Positions 38,301 to 46,794 of a stretch of DNA of 64,000 bases are shown piece after piece. The notes under the pieces were generated by a model. That model ran no database searches. It was not told where the DNA came from and saw nothing but the letters and a program-made list of their open reading frames with translations. Position 1 is the stretch's first letter, and each line of letters starts with the position of its first letter. The position numbers were made by a program, and so were the translations under genes. Source of the stretch: CAJQQK01 sp963696075 (lineage in GTDB: Bacteria > Pseudomonadota > Alphaproteobacteria > Rhizobiales > Hyphomicrobiaceae); contig CAVOJD010000029.1 of NCBI GenBank assembly GCA_963696075.1, positions 620,001 to 684,000 on the forward strand, read 5' to 3'.

Positions 38301-41300
38301 GTCAACGTCGAAGACGGGCAGACCGTCACCGTCCTGCTTGGCGCCGCGAGCTACACCACCACCGTTGCCGCCAACGCCTGGACCGTCACGATCCCGGCGA
38401 CCGACGTGCAGGCTCTCAGCGAGGGCGGCGTCGCCATAACCGCCAACGTCTCGAACGCCGCGGGCACGCCCGCGCCTGAGGCGACAACCACGCTCGACGT
38501 CGACACCATCGCACCCGACGCGCCCGTCATCACGGGCTTTACCGATGACACCGGCACGCTCGGCGATGGCGTCACGTCGGATACGACGCCGGCGCTGTCG
38601 GGCACGGCGGAAGCCGGCAGCACGGTTGAAGTGTTCGACGGCGAAACCGCGCTCGGCACCACGACCGCCGACACCAATGGCGATTGGACCTTCACGACCG
38701 ATCCACTGACGGCAGGCGCGCATAGCTTCACGGCGACCGCAACGGACGCCGCCGGCAACGCGGGCGCCGCCTCGGAAGCGCTCGACCTGACGATCGGGGA
38801 GACGCCAACAATCACGATCACGACGCCGATTGCGGGCGACGACATCCTGAATGCCCTCGAGGCCCAGTCGAACCTGGCGATTTCCGGCGCGACGACGAAC
38901 GTCGAGGATGGCCAGCAGGTCACCCTCGTGCTCGGCGGCGTCACCTACCTGGCCCTTGTCGGCGCCAATGCGTGGACGGCGACGGTGCCGCTGGCGGATC
39001 TCGCCGCCTTGGCTGAAGGCAGCCAGCCGGTGACGGCGGATGTGGCAAACCTCGCTGGCATTCCGGCGACGCAGGCAAGCGCATCGTTCGACATCGACAC
39101 CATCGCGCCCGACGCGCCCGTCATCACGGGCTTCACCGATGACACCGGCACGCTCGGCGATGGCGTCACGTCGGATACGACGCCGGCGCTGTCGGGCACG
39201 GCGGAAGCCGGCAGCACGGTTGAAGTGTTCGACGGCGAAACCGCGCTCGGCACCACGACCGCCGACACCAATGGCGATTGGACCTTCACGACCGATCCAC
39301 TGACGGCAGGCGCGCACAGCTTCACGGCGACCGCCACGGACGCCGCCGGCAACGCGGGCGCCGCCTCGGAAGCGCTCGACCTGACGATCGGGGAGACGCC
39401 AACAATCACGATCACGACGCCGATTGCGGACGATGACATTCTGAATGCGGGTGAAGCCGAGTCCGAACTCATCATCTCCGGCGTGACGACCAACGTCGAG
39501 GATGGCCAGGACGTCACCGTCGTGCTTGGCGGTGCGACCTACACGGCGACGGTGAGCGGCAATGCGTGGGCGGCGACGGTGCCGATCCCCGATCTCGCCG
39601 CCCTGGCCGAAGGCAGCCAGACGCTGACGGCGGATGTGGCGAACCTCGCCGGCATCCCGGCGACGCAGGCAAGCGCATCGTTCGACGTCGACACCATCGC
39701 GCCCGACGCGCCCGTCATCACGGGCTTCACCGACGACACCGGACCGCTTGGCGATGGGGAGACGACCGATACCACGCCGACGCTGACAGGGACCGCCGAG
39801 GCCGGCAGCACAATCGAAGTGCTCGACGGCTCGGAAGTCATCGGCACCACGGTCGCTGACACCAATGGCGCGTGGAGCTTCACGGCCGATCCATTGGCGC
39901 TTGGACTGCATACATTTTCGGCGTTCGCCGTCGACGCTGCCGGTAACGCCGGGCTGTCCTCCGACGACTTTGCCGTCACGATTGTTGCTGAGCCGGTGGT
40001 CACAATCACGATCACGACGCCGATTGCGGACGATGACCTCCTGAATGCGGGTGAAGCCGAGTCCGAACTCATCATCTCCGGCGTGACGACCAACGTCGAG
40101 GATGGCCAGGACGTCACCGTCGTGCTTGGCGGTGTGACCTACACGGCGACGGTGAGCGGCAATGCGTGGGCGGCGACGGTGCCGATCCTCGATCTCGCCG
40201 CCCTGGCTGAGGGCAGCCAGACGGTGACGGCGGACGTGGCGAACCTGGCTGGCACTCCGGCGATACAGGCAAGCGCCTCGTTCGACGTCGACACAGTGGC
40301 GCCCGACGCGCCCGTCATCACGGGCTTCACCGACGACACCGGCACGCTGGGCGATGGCGTCACGTCGGATACGACGCCGACGCTGACGGGGACGGCGGAA
40401 GCCGGCAGCACGATCGAGGTCCTCGCCGGCTCGGAAGTCATCGGCACGACGGTCGCCGACACCAATGGTGAGTGGACCTTTACGACGGCCGATCCATTGG
40501 CGTCGGGCGTCTATACGTTCTCAGCCTTGGCCGTCGATGCCGCCGGCAACGCCGGCCTCTCATCGGACGATTTCGTCCTGACGATCCTGACCGAACCGGC
40601 GATTTCGATTGCTACGCCCATAGCAGGCGACGACATTCTGAATGCGCTTGAGACCCAGTCCGACCTGACGATTGCCGGCACGACGACGAACGTCGAAGAC
40701 GGCCAGATCGTCACGCTCGTCCTCGCCGGCCTCATTTACACCGCGGCGGTAAGCGGCGATGCGTGGGCGGTTACCGTCCCCGCAGCGGATCTGGCGGGCC
40801 TCGCCGAAGGCGATCAGGCGATCACCGCCGACGTCACCAATCTTGCGGGCACGCCGGCCACCCAGGCAAACGCAAGTGTCGCCGTCGACACGGTTGCCCC
40901 TGATGGCCCGGTGATCACCGGCTTTACGGATGACACGGGCACGATCGGTGACGGCCAGACAGAAGACACCACGCCGACCTTGTCGGGCACCAGTGAGGCT
41001 GGCGCGACGATCGAGATCTTCGATTTCGATCCGGTCCTGGCACTCAACGTCTCGATTGGAAGTACCACGGCGGACGCAGGCGGCAACTGGTCGTTCACGA
41101 CCAGTGACCTGGCCGAAGGCGTGCATCGGTTCACGGCCGTCGCCAGCGACACGGCCGGCAATGCGAGCCCATTGTCGGCACCCTTGGCGATCGACATCAC
41201 CGACACGAATTTCACCGCCAAGGCCGCGGGCACGGGGATCATCGGGGCGCACGCGGTCCTCGTTGCGGATGTCGATGGCGACGGCGACAACGATATCGTG

Positions 41301-42269
41301 ACTGCGGCACGGGACGAGGATCGCCTCGTCTGGCTCGATAACGACGGCTCTCAGATGTTCACCGAGCGAGTGCTCGCGAATGATCTGGACGGCGCCTACG
41401 AGTTGACTGTCGTCGACTTGGACCAGGATGGCGACCTCGACTTCGTCGGTGTCGGTTTCTTTGGCGACAGCCTGATCTGGTACGAGAGTGATGGGGCCGC
41501 AACGCCCACGTTCACCTCACACGCGATCGCGCTCGGGACGCTCGATGCCGCTCACGCCGTCGAGGTTGCCGACATCAACGGCGACGGCGAGCTGGATATC
41601 GTCATGGCCGCTCAGAATGATTCAGCGGTCTACTGGTTCGAAAACGACGGCTCCGAAGTCTTCACCCAGAATACTGTCGACACGCTGTTGTCGGATGTCC
41701 GGATCAGCGATGTCGGCGATTTCGATGGTGATGGCGACATCGACATCGTCTCCGCCGTGCAGGGCAACAGCGAGATCGTCTGGCATGAGAACGACGGCAG
41801 CGGCACGTTCGTGTCCCAGAGCGTCGGGGATGTTCCAACCGCTAACAGCGTCGTTGCGGTTGATATCGACGGTGACGGGGATCTCGACGTCGCGGCAGTC
41901 GGATCTGGCGACAACACCGTCCATTGGTTCGAAAACAACAGTGACGGTGTCATCGGCGCGGATCCCGCCTTCACCGAGCACCTGGTCTTCAACCACGTCG
42001 GCCCCATCAACATCTTCTCGGTTGCAGCCGATGATGTCGATGGCGATGGAGACGTCGATCTGATCGCAGCCGCGCGTAGCACGGGCGAAGTGTTCTGGTA
42101 CGAGCAGCAGGACGACGGCAGCTGGTCTCAGCACACGCTGTTCGACGGCGCCGGCAATCTCATCGACGTCGGTTCAGGCGATGTCGACGGCGATGGCGAC
42201 ATCGACATCCTCGCAGTCGATCAGACCCTGGATATCGTCTATTGGTTCGACAACGACACCATTGCCTGA
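35367..42269 (+). CDS. Giant modular surface/secreted protein with Ig-like repeats and C-terminal FG-GAP block
   Basis: About 2300 residues from ATG 35367 (GGAG 35356-35359); a GTG frame 24 codons earlier is less likely. Modules: a ~110-residue beta domain (IRLFIVDAATD..VDGNEVKTENIEPYALFGDDSGDY) three times (about residues 1-110, 320-430, 830-945); eight pairs of Ig-like domains, each pair ~195-200 residues: ITTPIAGDD..GVTTNVEDGQ.. then DTIAPDAPVITGFTDDTG..AGSTVEVFDG..DAAGNAG; and from about 1951 to the end seven FG-GAP/VCBS-type repeats with Ca-binding DxDGDxD loops (VADVDGDGDNDIV, VVDLDQDGDLDFV, WFENDGS). Pairs 4-7 are nearly identical at DNA level. There is no signal peptide or membrane anchor; type I or other non-classical export is assumed. 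Role probably adhesion, matrix or surface layer. No secretion genes adjoin it. Confidence 0.88.
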   Translation: MIRLFIVDAATDSILRELLPGDVINPAEFPTDNFSILAEVDGAIGEQSLVFSVDGNEVKTENIEPYALFGDDSGDYKGGTVFSEGAHTITATAYSSANGNGAALSTITLAFDVATVTVPTISISTPIAGDDIVNAQEAAAPLEISGTSTNVQDAQLVVCFLDGQQFTSTVTDGQWTVTVPPSVLADLDQGSHEITADVSDIEGVPAAQASATFIVDTIPPPAAEITGFGTDTGVVGDAITSDTTPTLQGTAEPGGTVEVFDGATSLGFAVVNAAGNWTFAAPPLGVGDHAFTALARDAAGNLGPASPAFDLTIEDAPSAISLFIVDAQTDDVVREIFSGELINPADFADDNFAILAEVDGAVGESSLVFYVDGVAVKTENLVPYAIFGDDSGDFDGGPVFADGPHTIAATAFSGASGSGSPLATVEIAVTVGEVLEPAVTFAKPIAFDDIVNALEAGNGLTIAGRTENVEEGQTVTVSFGGKTYTSDVSSGTWVVMVPSADLEALPDGIETVTADVSTAAGVPAAQAVTTVEIDTTGPPTPVIVSFEEDTGALGDGVTADATPTLRGTAEANTTVRIFDGTTLLGVAQSDGEWAFTTAELAEGDHTFTVIAVDVAGNQSAASAPLTLTIGGPVIAITTPIAGDDLVNAEEAGSGLEISGVTTGVEDGQTVTLMIGGVTATAPVTSGLWSVSLSPAEVAGLAQGAQTITADVSSAAGVPAAQASAAIVIDTVAPGTTITQFTNDTGTIGDGITADSTPTLSGSTEASASVEIFDGSTSLGSVTADAAGNWSFTTPALSAGAHAFTAVATDAAGNTGAPSPVFDLTIEEPPSDIRLFLVDAGTDQVLRELLPGDLIDPADFPNNTFAILAEVAAGVGENSLVFYVDGNPVKTESIVPYAIFGNSSGNFKGGAVFPDGPHTISATAFSGSGGSGTPLATVSLDVTVGEALDPVISITTPIAGDDVINAAETGADLAISGGTVNVEDGQTVTVLLGAASYTTTVAANAWTVTIPATDVQALSEGGVAITANVSNAAGTPAPEATTTLDVDTIAPDAPVITGFTDDTGTLGDGVTSDTTPALSGTAEAGSTVEVFDGETALGTTTADTNGDWTFTTDPLTAGAHSFTATATDAAGNAGAASEALDLTIGETPTITITTPIAGDDILNALEAQSNLAISGATTNVEDGQQVTLVLGGVTYLALVGANAWTATVPLADLAALAEGSQPVTADVANLAGIPATQASASFDIDTIAPDAPVITGFTDDTGTLGDGVTSDTTPALSGTAEAGSTVEVFDGETALGTTTADTNGDWTFTTDPLTAGAHSFTATATDAAGNAGAASEALDLTIGETPTITITTPIADDDILNAGEAESELIISGVTTNVEDGQDVTVVLGGATYTATVSGNAWAATVPIPDLAALAEGSQTLTADVANLAGIPATQASASFDVDTIAPDAPVITGFTDDTGPLGDGETTDTTPTLTGTAEAGSTIEVLDGSEVIGTTVADTNGAWSFTADPLALGLHTFSAFAVDAAGNAGLSSDDFAVTIVAEPVVTITITTPIADDDLLNAGEAESELIISGVTTNVEDGQDVTVVLGGVTYTATVSGNAWAATVPILDLAALAEGSQTVTADVANLAGTPAIQASASFDVDTVAPDAPVITGFTDDTGTLGDGVTSDTTPTLTGTAEAGSTIEVLAGSEVIGTTVADTNGEWTFTTADPLASGVYTFSALAVDAAGNAGLSSDDFVLTILTEPAISIATPIAGDDILNALETQSDLTIAGTTTNVEDGQIVTLVLAGLIYTAAVSGDAWAVTVPAADLAGLAEGDQAITADVTNLAGTPATQANASVAVDTVAPDGPVITGFTDDTGTIGDGQTEDTTPTLSGTSEAGATIEIFDFDPVLALNVSIGSTTADAGGNWSFTTSDLAEGVHRFTAVASDTAGNASPLSAPLAIDITDTNFTAKAAGTGIIGAHAVLVADVDGDGDNDIVTAARDEDRLVWLDNDGSQMFTERVLANDLDGAYELTVVDLDQDGDLDFVGVGFFGDSLIWYESDGAATPTFTSHAIALGTLDAAHAVEVADINGDGELDIVMAAQNDSAVYWFENDGSEVFTQNTVDTLLSDVRISDVGDFDGDGDIDIVSAVQGNSEIVWHENDGSGTFVSQSVGDVPTANSVVAVDIDGDGDLDVAAVGSGDNTVHWFENNSDGVIGADPAFTEHLVFNHVGPINIFSVAADDVDGDGDVDLIAAARSTGEVFWYEQQDDGSWSQHTLFDGAGNLIDVGSGDVDGDGDIDILAVDQTLDIVYWFDNDTIA
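38215..40585 (+). repeat. Nearly identical ~594-bp intragenic repeats
   Basis: Copies of the same 198-codon Ig pair follow at 594-600 bp spacing; the shared point CGCCCGTCATCACGGG occurs at 38521, 39115, 39709 and 40309. Stretches of around 300 bp are almost perfect between neighbours (about 38503-38816 versus 39097-39410, and 39404-39720 versus 40004-40320), i.e. recent duplication or gene conversion. Confidence 0.9.
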
Positions 42270-42428
42270 CGTTGAAGCCGCCATATGTCCGGCGCGGCCC
42301 TGACCTGTCGCGCGGCACCGCATATCGGTGTCGCGCCGCCCGGACCTTCTCCGATCACTAGGAACAGCGAACCGAACGCGCGTTTGGCATGTGTGCTTTC
42401 GCACAGATGTTCTCGAATTAGGAAAAAA

Positions 42429-42506
42429 TGGTCGGAGCGAGAGGATTTGAACCTCCGACCCCTTGTCCCCCAGACAAGTGCGCTAACCAGGCTGCGCCAC
42501 GCTCCG
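42429..42506 (-). tRNA. tRNA-Pro (anticodon GGG)
   Basis: The reverse strand begins CGGAGCGTGGCGCAGCCTGG (acceptor and D arm), anticodon stem CTTGT/ACAAG with loop CTGGGGG giving anticodon GGG (proline), TPsiC arm with GGTTCAAATCC, and 3' CGCTCCGACCA with the CCA encoded at 42429-42431. 78 nt. Confidence 0.97.
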
Positions 42507-42650
42507 ACACGCTGCCACCCGATCAAGCGACCAGGCGCTGAACATCCAATTTCCGCACCGGGGCCGTGCGGGGAGGTCCAGGCGGCGTTTATGACCTCAT
42601 CACACCCTCACCGTCAATAACTGAGAACGATTGAGGCACGAGACTGGGCC

Positions 42651-44084
42651 TCAGTTGCCATGCCCCGAGACGGCGCGCCCGGCGTCGCGCGGCAGGCGGC
42701 CATGGAGCAGGGCGGCAAGCGCGGTCAGGGCGGCAACCACCAGGAAGGCAATGGAAAAATCACCCGGCGCAAGCTCTGCGCCAACCTCGTGACCGCGCAA
42801 GGTCTCCAGGATGAAAGCGGCCATGGCAACGCCCGTGGACAGGAAAAGCTGCTGTGCAACTGCAACCAGGGCCGTTGCGCCGCTCATCGACGTCTCGTCG
42901 ACATCGGCAAAGGCTGAGGCATTGAGACAGGTGAACTGGAGGGAACGGAAGAAGCCGCCGACGAGCAACACGAGCGCGATGACGAGATGCGGCGTCTCGG
43001 GCGTAAAGAATGCGTAGAGCCCGATCATGACGGCACAGATGAGTGCATTATAGGTCAGCACCTGGCGGAAGCCGAAACGGCGCAGGACGGGGCGCGCGGC
43101 AAACTTCATGAGGATCGCGCCGAACGCCCCCGCGAACGTGATCATACCGGACTGAAAGGGCGTGAGGCCGAATCCGACCTGCAACATGAGTGGCAGCAGA
43201 AACGGGATCGCCCCGGTCCCGAGCCGGAACAGGCCGCCGCCAACCACGCTGGTGCGAAACGTCGCCAGTTTCAGCAATCTGAGATCGAGCAGCGGCTGGT
43301 CCACGCTCAGCGCATGGCGCACATAAAGGACCAGCAGGCCGGCGCCGCCCGCGATCAGCGATTGCGCCAGCCAGGACGCCACCACGTCGGTGCCAGCCAG
43401 CGTCAGCCCGGAAATGAGCGCACCGACGCCCGGCCCCGCCAGCGCAAACCCGCGCCAGTCCATGCGCCGGCGCGTTTCTGACCGGATATTCGGCATGTAG
43501 CGCTGGGCAAGAAGCAGGCCCAGGCCACCGATCGGAAGATTGATCCAGAAGATCCACCGCCAGTCGAAATAGGTCGTCACGAACCCGCCGATCGGCGGCC
43601 CGATCATCGGCGCCACCAGGGCGGGAATACTGAGGTAGGCCAGCGCATCGACCATCTTGGCCTTGGGCACCGAGCGCAGCACGATCAGCCGCCCCACCGG
43701 CACCATCATCGCCCCGCCGATCCCCTGGAAGGCGCGTGCGATGATGAGATGTTCCAGCGACTGCGCGCTGGCGCAGGCGAGCGAGGACGCAATGAAGATC
43801 AGGATCGCACTTTGGAACACGGGCCGCGCGCCGAGGCGATCGGCAAGCCACCCGCTCACGGGAATGAAGATGGCAAGGGAGAGGAGATAGCTCGTCAGCG
43901 CCAGTTTCAGCACAACGGGATCGAGGGCCAGGTCGCGGGCGATGGCTGGCAGCGACGTTGCGATGACGGCGGAATTGAAGTTTTCCATGAACAACGCGCT
44001 CGCCACCACCATCGGCATTAGCCAGACGGGCGTTTGAGCCGGCGTTAAGGGCGGTTCCGGCCGGGCCGGTGGGGACGTGTTCAT
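42651..44084 (-). CDS. MFS drug/multisolute exporter, EmrB/QacA (DHA2) type
   Basis: About 477 residues from the Met at 44084 (MNTSPPARPEPPLTP); the frame stays open further upstream without protein-like sequence, and the start is uncertain. Some 14 hydrophobic segments. Motifs: FMENFNSAVIATSLPAIARDL in TM1 (the D-to-N variant of motif D1), GWLADRLGARPVFQ (motif A) between TM2 and TM3, and GPPIGGFVTTYFDWRWIFWINLPIG, typical of the DHA2 family. Proton antiport of amphipathic compounds is the family activity; substrate not readable. Divergent from the methyltransferase. Confidence 0.92.
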   Translation of the reverse strand: MNTSPPARPEPPLTPAQTPVWLMPMVVASALFMENFNSAVIATSLPAIARDLALDPVVLKLALTSYLLSLAIFIPVSGWLADRLGARPVFQSAILIFIASSLACASAQSLEHLIIARAFQGIGGAMMVPVGRLIVLRSVPKAKMVDALAYLSIPALVAPMIGPPIGGFVTTYFDWRWIFWINLPIGGLGLLLAQRYMPNIRSETRRRMDWRGFALAGPGVGALISGLTLAGTDVVASWLAQSLIAGGAGLLVLYVRHALSVDQPLLDLRLLKLATFRTSVVGGGLFRLGTGAIPFLLPLMLQVGFGLTPFQSGMITFAGAFGAILMKFAARPVLRRFGFRQVLTYNALICAVMIGLYAFFTPETPHLVIALVLLVGGFFRSLQFTCLNASAFADVDETSMSGATALVAVAQQLFLSTGVAMAAFILETLRGHEVGAELAPGDFSIAFLVVAALTALAALLHGRLPRDAGRAVSGHGN

Positions 44085-44287
44085 GAGCCGGGCGATCATG
44101 CGCGCCTCGTCCCGCGCTGTAAATGTCCAGCCCCCGGTCATCCGGTTTCTGAACGCTGCCCCGGCCAAGGTTGGTTGTAGGCTGCCGGTGCGGTATCACG
44201 GGAGGCAATGACGGCGCCGGCGCCGCAGCCACGGCCACGCAGGTGGCCCCGAACCCGAAAAACCTGCCCGGAAGGGTGCAACAGTCC

Positions 44288-45214
44288 ATGTCCAATGATC
44301 CGGAAGCCATCTTCCACGAGCGTGCCGCCGACCTGCGCGATGAATATGATCTGATCTATGCCCAGCCTGATCCGCGCGCCTATTTCCGCGTGCTCCACGG
44401 TCTTGATTATTGCCTGCCAGAACTCGCCCGCCCCCTCTTCCGCGATACCATCCGCGCGCTGGCAGCAACCCGGTCAGAGCCCGCGAAGGTCCTCGATGTC
44501 GGCTGCGGCTTCGGCATCAACGCAGCGCTGGTGCGCTACCCAATCGACCTCAACCGTCTCGCGCACCGTTATCGCGACCTCGATGCGTCCGACATTGACG
44601 CCGCGCGCCTGATCGGGCTTGACCGCAGCTATTTCGCGTCCTGGCCCGATCAGTTCCCCATCGAGATTGCAGGCTATGATACGTCCCGGACGGCGGCCGA
44701 CTATGCCCGCGCAACCGGGCTCGTCTCCCACGCCATCACAACCGACCTGGAGATCGGTGCGCTGGAGGAGGGCGACCGGGCGGCGCTGGCCGGCACGAAT
44801 TGCGTCATCTCGACCGGATGCGCCTCGTATGCCGGCCCCGCAACCTTCAACCAGCTCCTGGAGGCGATTGGTGACCCATTGCCGTGGGTCGCCATCTTCG
44901 TCCTGCGGACGGAGACGTTCGGCGAGCTTCGCGAATGCCTGGCATCGCACGGGTTGAAGGTTGAAAAGCTGCGCGGCGCCACCTTCATCCAGCGCCGCTA
45001 TCACTCAAGCAGCGAATGGACCCAGGCGCTGCTCAACCTCGAGACGCGAGGTGTGGCAACGACCGGCAAGGAGGCGCAGGGCTTGATGCACGCGGAACTC
45101 TTCATCGCCCGCCCCGAGGCCGAAGCACACCAGGACCTGCATGAGTTCCTGTCGATCTCAAGCGGCGCCGAGGCGATCTTCGGCGGCTGGCGCGGTCGCC
45201 CCTGGGGACCCTGA
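44288..45214 (+). CDS. SAM-dependent methyltransferase-like protein
   Basis: 308 residues from ATG 44288 (GGAAGGG about 10 bases upstream). AdoMet motif I is VLDVGCGFGIN (about residues 66-76), inside a Rossmann-like core with GYDTSRTAADYARATG (motif II region) and LAGTNCVISTGCASY (motif IV position). The N-terminal helix (EAIFHERAADLRDEYDLIY) and RGATFIQRRY region do not match a family I know, so the substrate is unknown. Convergent with purB, 10 bp apart, and divergent from the MFS exporter. Confidence 0.75.
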   Translation: MSNDPEAIFHERAADLRDEYDLIYAQPDPRAYFRVLHGLDYCLPELARPLFRDTIRALAATRSEPAKVLDVGCGFGINAALVRYPIDLNRLAHRYRDLDASDIDAARLIGLDRSYFASWPDQFPIEIAGYDTSRTAADYARATGLVSHAITTDLEIGALEEGDRAALAGTNCVISTGCASYAGPATFNQLLEAIGDPLPWVAIFVLRTETFGELRECLASHGLKVEKLRGATFIQRRYHSSSEWTQALLNLETRGVATTGKEAQGLMHAELFIARPEAEAHQDLHEFLSISSGAEAIFGGWRGRPWGP

Positions 45215-45224
45215 GGGGCCCCCG

Positions 45225-46529
45225 TCAGGTGCCGAAGACGCGCGCGAAAATCGTGTCGACATGCTTGGTGTGATAGCCAAGGTCGAACATCTCCTCGAGC
45301 GCTGATGCCGGCACCGCACGGGTCACGTCTGCATCCGCCTTGAGGCTCTCGAGGAAGTCAGCGCCGTGCTCCCAGGTCTTCATCGCGTTGCGCTGCACGA
45401 GGCGGTAGGCATCCTCGCGGCTCACACCGGCCTGGGTGAGGGCAAGCAGAACGCGCTGTGAATTATGGAGCCCGCCGAGACGGTCGAGGTTCGCCTGCAT
45501 GCGTTCGGGGTAGATGACGAGCTTCTCGATCACGCCCGCAAGCCGTCCGAGCGCGAAGTCGAGCGTAACGGTGGCGTCCGGCCCGATCATGCGCTCGACG
45601 GAGGAATGCGAGATATCGCGTTCATGCCACAGCGCCACGTTCTCCATCGCGGGGATCGTGTAGGCGCGCACCATCCGCGCAAGCCCGGTCAGATTTTCCG
45701 TCAGCACCGGGTTGCGCTTGTGCGGCATCGCGGACGAACCCTTCTGGCCCGGCGAGAAGTATTCTTCCGCCTCAAGCACCTCGGTGCGCTGCAGATGCCG
45801 GATTTCGGTTGCGAGCCGCTCGATCGAGGACGCGATGACCCCAAGCGTCGCAAAGAACATCGCATGCCGGTCGCGCGGGATCACCTGCGTTGAGACCGGC
45901 TCCGGCACGAGGCCCATCTGTTCGGCAACGTACGCTTCGACGGCCGGGTCGATATTGGCGAACGTACCGATGGCGCCCGAGAGCGCGCAGGTCGCGATTT
46001 CCTCGCGCGCCGCTTCCAGGCGCTTGCGGTTGCGCGCGAACTCGGCATAGGCGTAGGCAAGCTTGACCCCGAACGTCGTCGGCTCGGCATGGATGCCGTG
46101 GCTGCGCCCGATCGTAATCGTGTCCTTGTGCTCGTTTGCGCGGGTCTTGAGCGCCGCCAGCAGCCGGTCGAGGTCATCGAGCAGAATGTCACTGGCCTTC
46201 ACCAGTTGCACGTTGAGGCAGGTATCGAGCACGTCCGACGAAGTCATGCCCTGGTGCACGAAGCGCGCTTCATCGCCGACGTGTTCGGCAAGATGCGTCA
46301 GGAACGCGATGACATCGTGCTTGGTCTCCGCCTCGATCTCGTCGATGCGGGCGATGTCGAATTCCGCGGCACTGCCCTTTTCCCAGATGACGTCGGCGGC
46401 TTCGCTCGGAATGATTCCGATGTTGGCCATCGCGCGCGCCGCATGCGCCTCGATCTCGAACCAGATCCTGAAGCGCGTCTGCGGAGACCAGATCGCGGCC
46501 ATTTCGGGCCGGGAATAGCGCGGTATCAT
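45225..46529 (-). CDS. purB: Adenylosuccinate lyase
   Basis: 434 residues from ATG 46529 (MIPRYSRPEMAAIW); the frame extends upstream through non-coding DNA. It cleaves SAICAR to AICAR and adenylosuccinate to AMP, two steps of purine synthesis. The fumarase/lyase signature GSSAMPHKRNP is present with its serine, the N-terminal His region as HAEPTTFG (IGRSHGIHAEPT), and the helical core TSSDVLDTCLNVQL. It lies about 15 kb from purC, on the same strand, with other genes between. Confidence 0.97.
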   Translation of the reverse strand: MIPRYSRPEMAAIWSPQTRFRIWFEIEAHAARAMANIGIIPSEAADVIWEKGSAAEFDIARIDEIEAETKHDVIAFLTHLAEHVGDEARFVHQGMTSSDVLDTCLNVQLVKASDILLDDLDRLLAALKTRANEHKDTITIGRSHGIHAEPTTFGVKLAYAYAEFARNRKRLEAAREEIATCALSGAIGTFANIDPAVEAYVAEQMGLVPEPVSTQVIPRDRHAMFFATLGVIASSIERLATEIRHLQRTEVLEAEEYFSPGQKGSSAMPHKRNPVLTENLTGLARMVRAYTIPAMENVALWHERDISHSSVERMIGPDATVTLDFALGRLAGVIEKLVIYPERMQANLDRLGGLHNSQRVLLALTQAGVSREDAYRLVQRNAMKTWEHGADFLESLKADADVTRAVPASALEEMFDLGYHTKHVDTIFARVFGT

Positions 46530-46794
46530 CAGCTTAACCCTTTTCACCTTGTCGCCGCCGACCGGCGTGATTGCCGCATCCGAGTGCCCTTTCGCCAGCC
46601 CCGAGTGCGTCCTAATCTCTTGTCTGCAGCCATGTGGTCTGGCCTGTTGCGCCGCTTCGGTCAATGGTTCGGGCCGTCGCGGTTGAAAATCTGTCTGCTG
46701 CCCGCCCTCCCGCCCGCACTGCCGCCGGGCCGTGTGGCGGGGTGCCAATCGCTTGATCGCCCCTGAGCGCGGGGCTGACGGAGGTGTTTCGCCG

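Noticed and set aside
38145..39911. 588-codon minus-strand frame opposite the giant gene
   Set aside because: Repeats by itself because the underlying DNA repeats; reverse-frame artefact.
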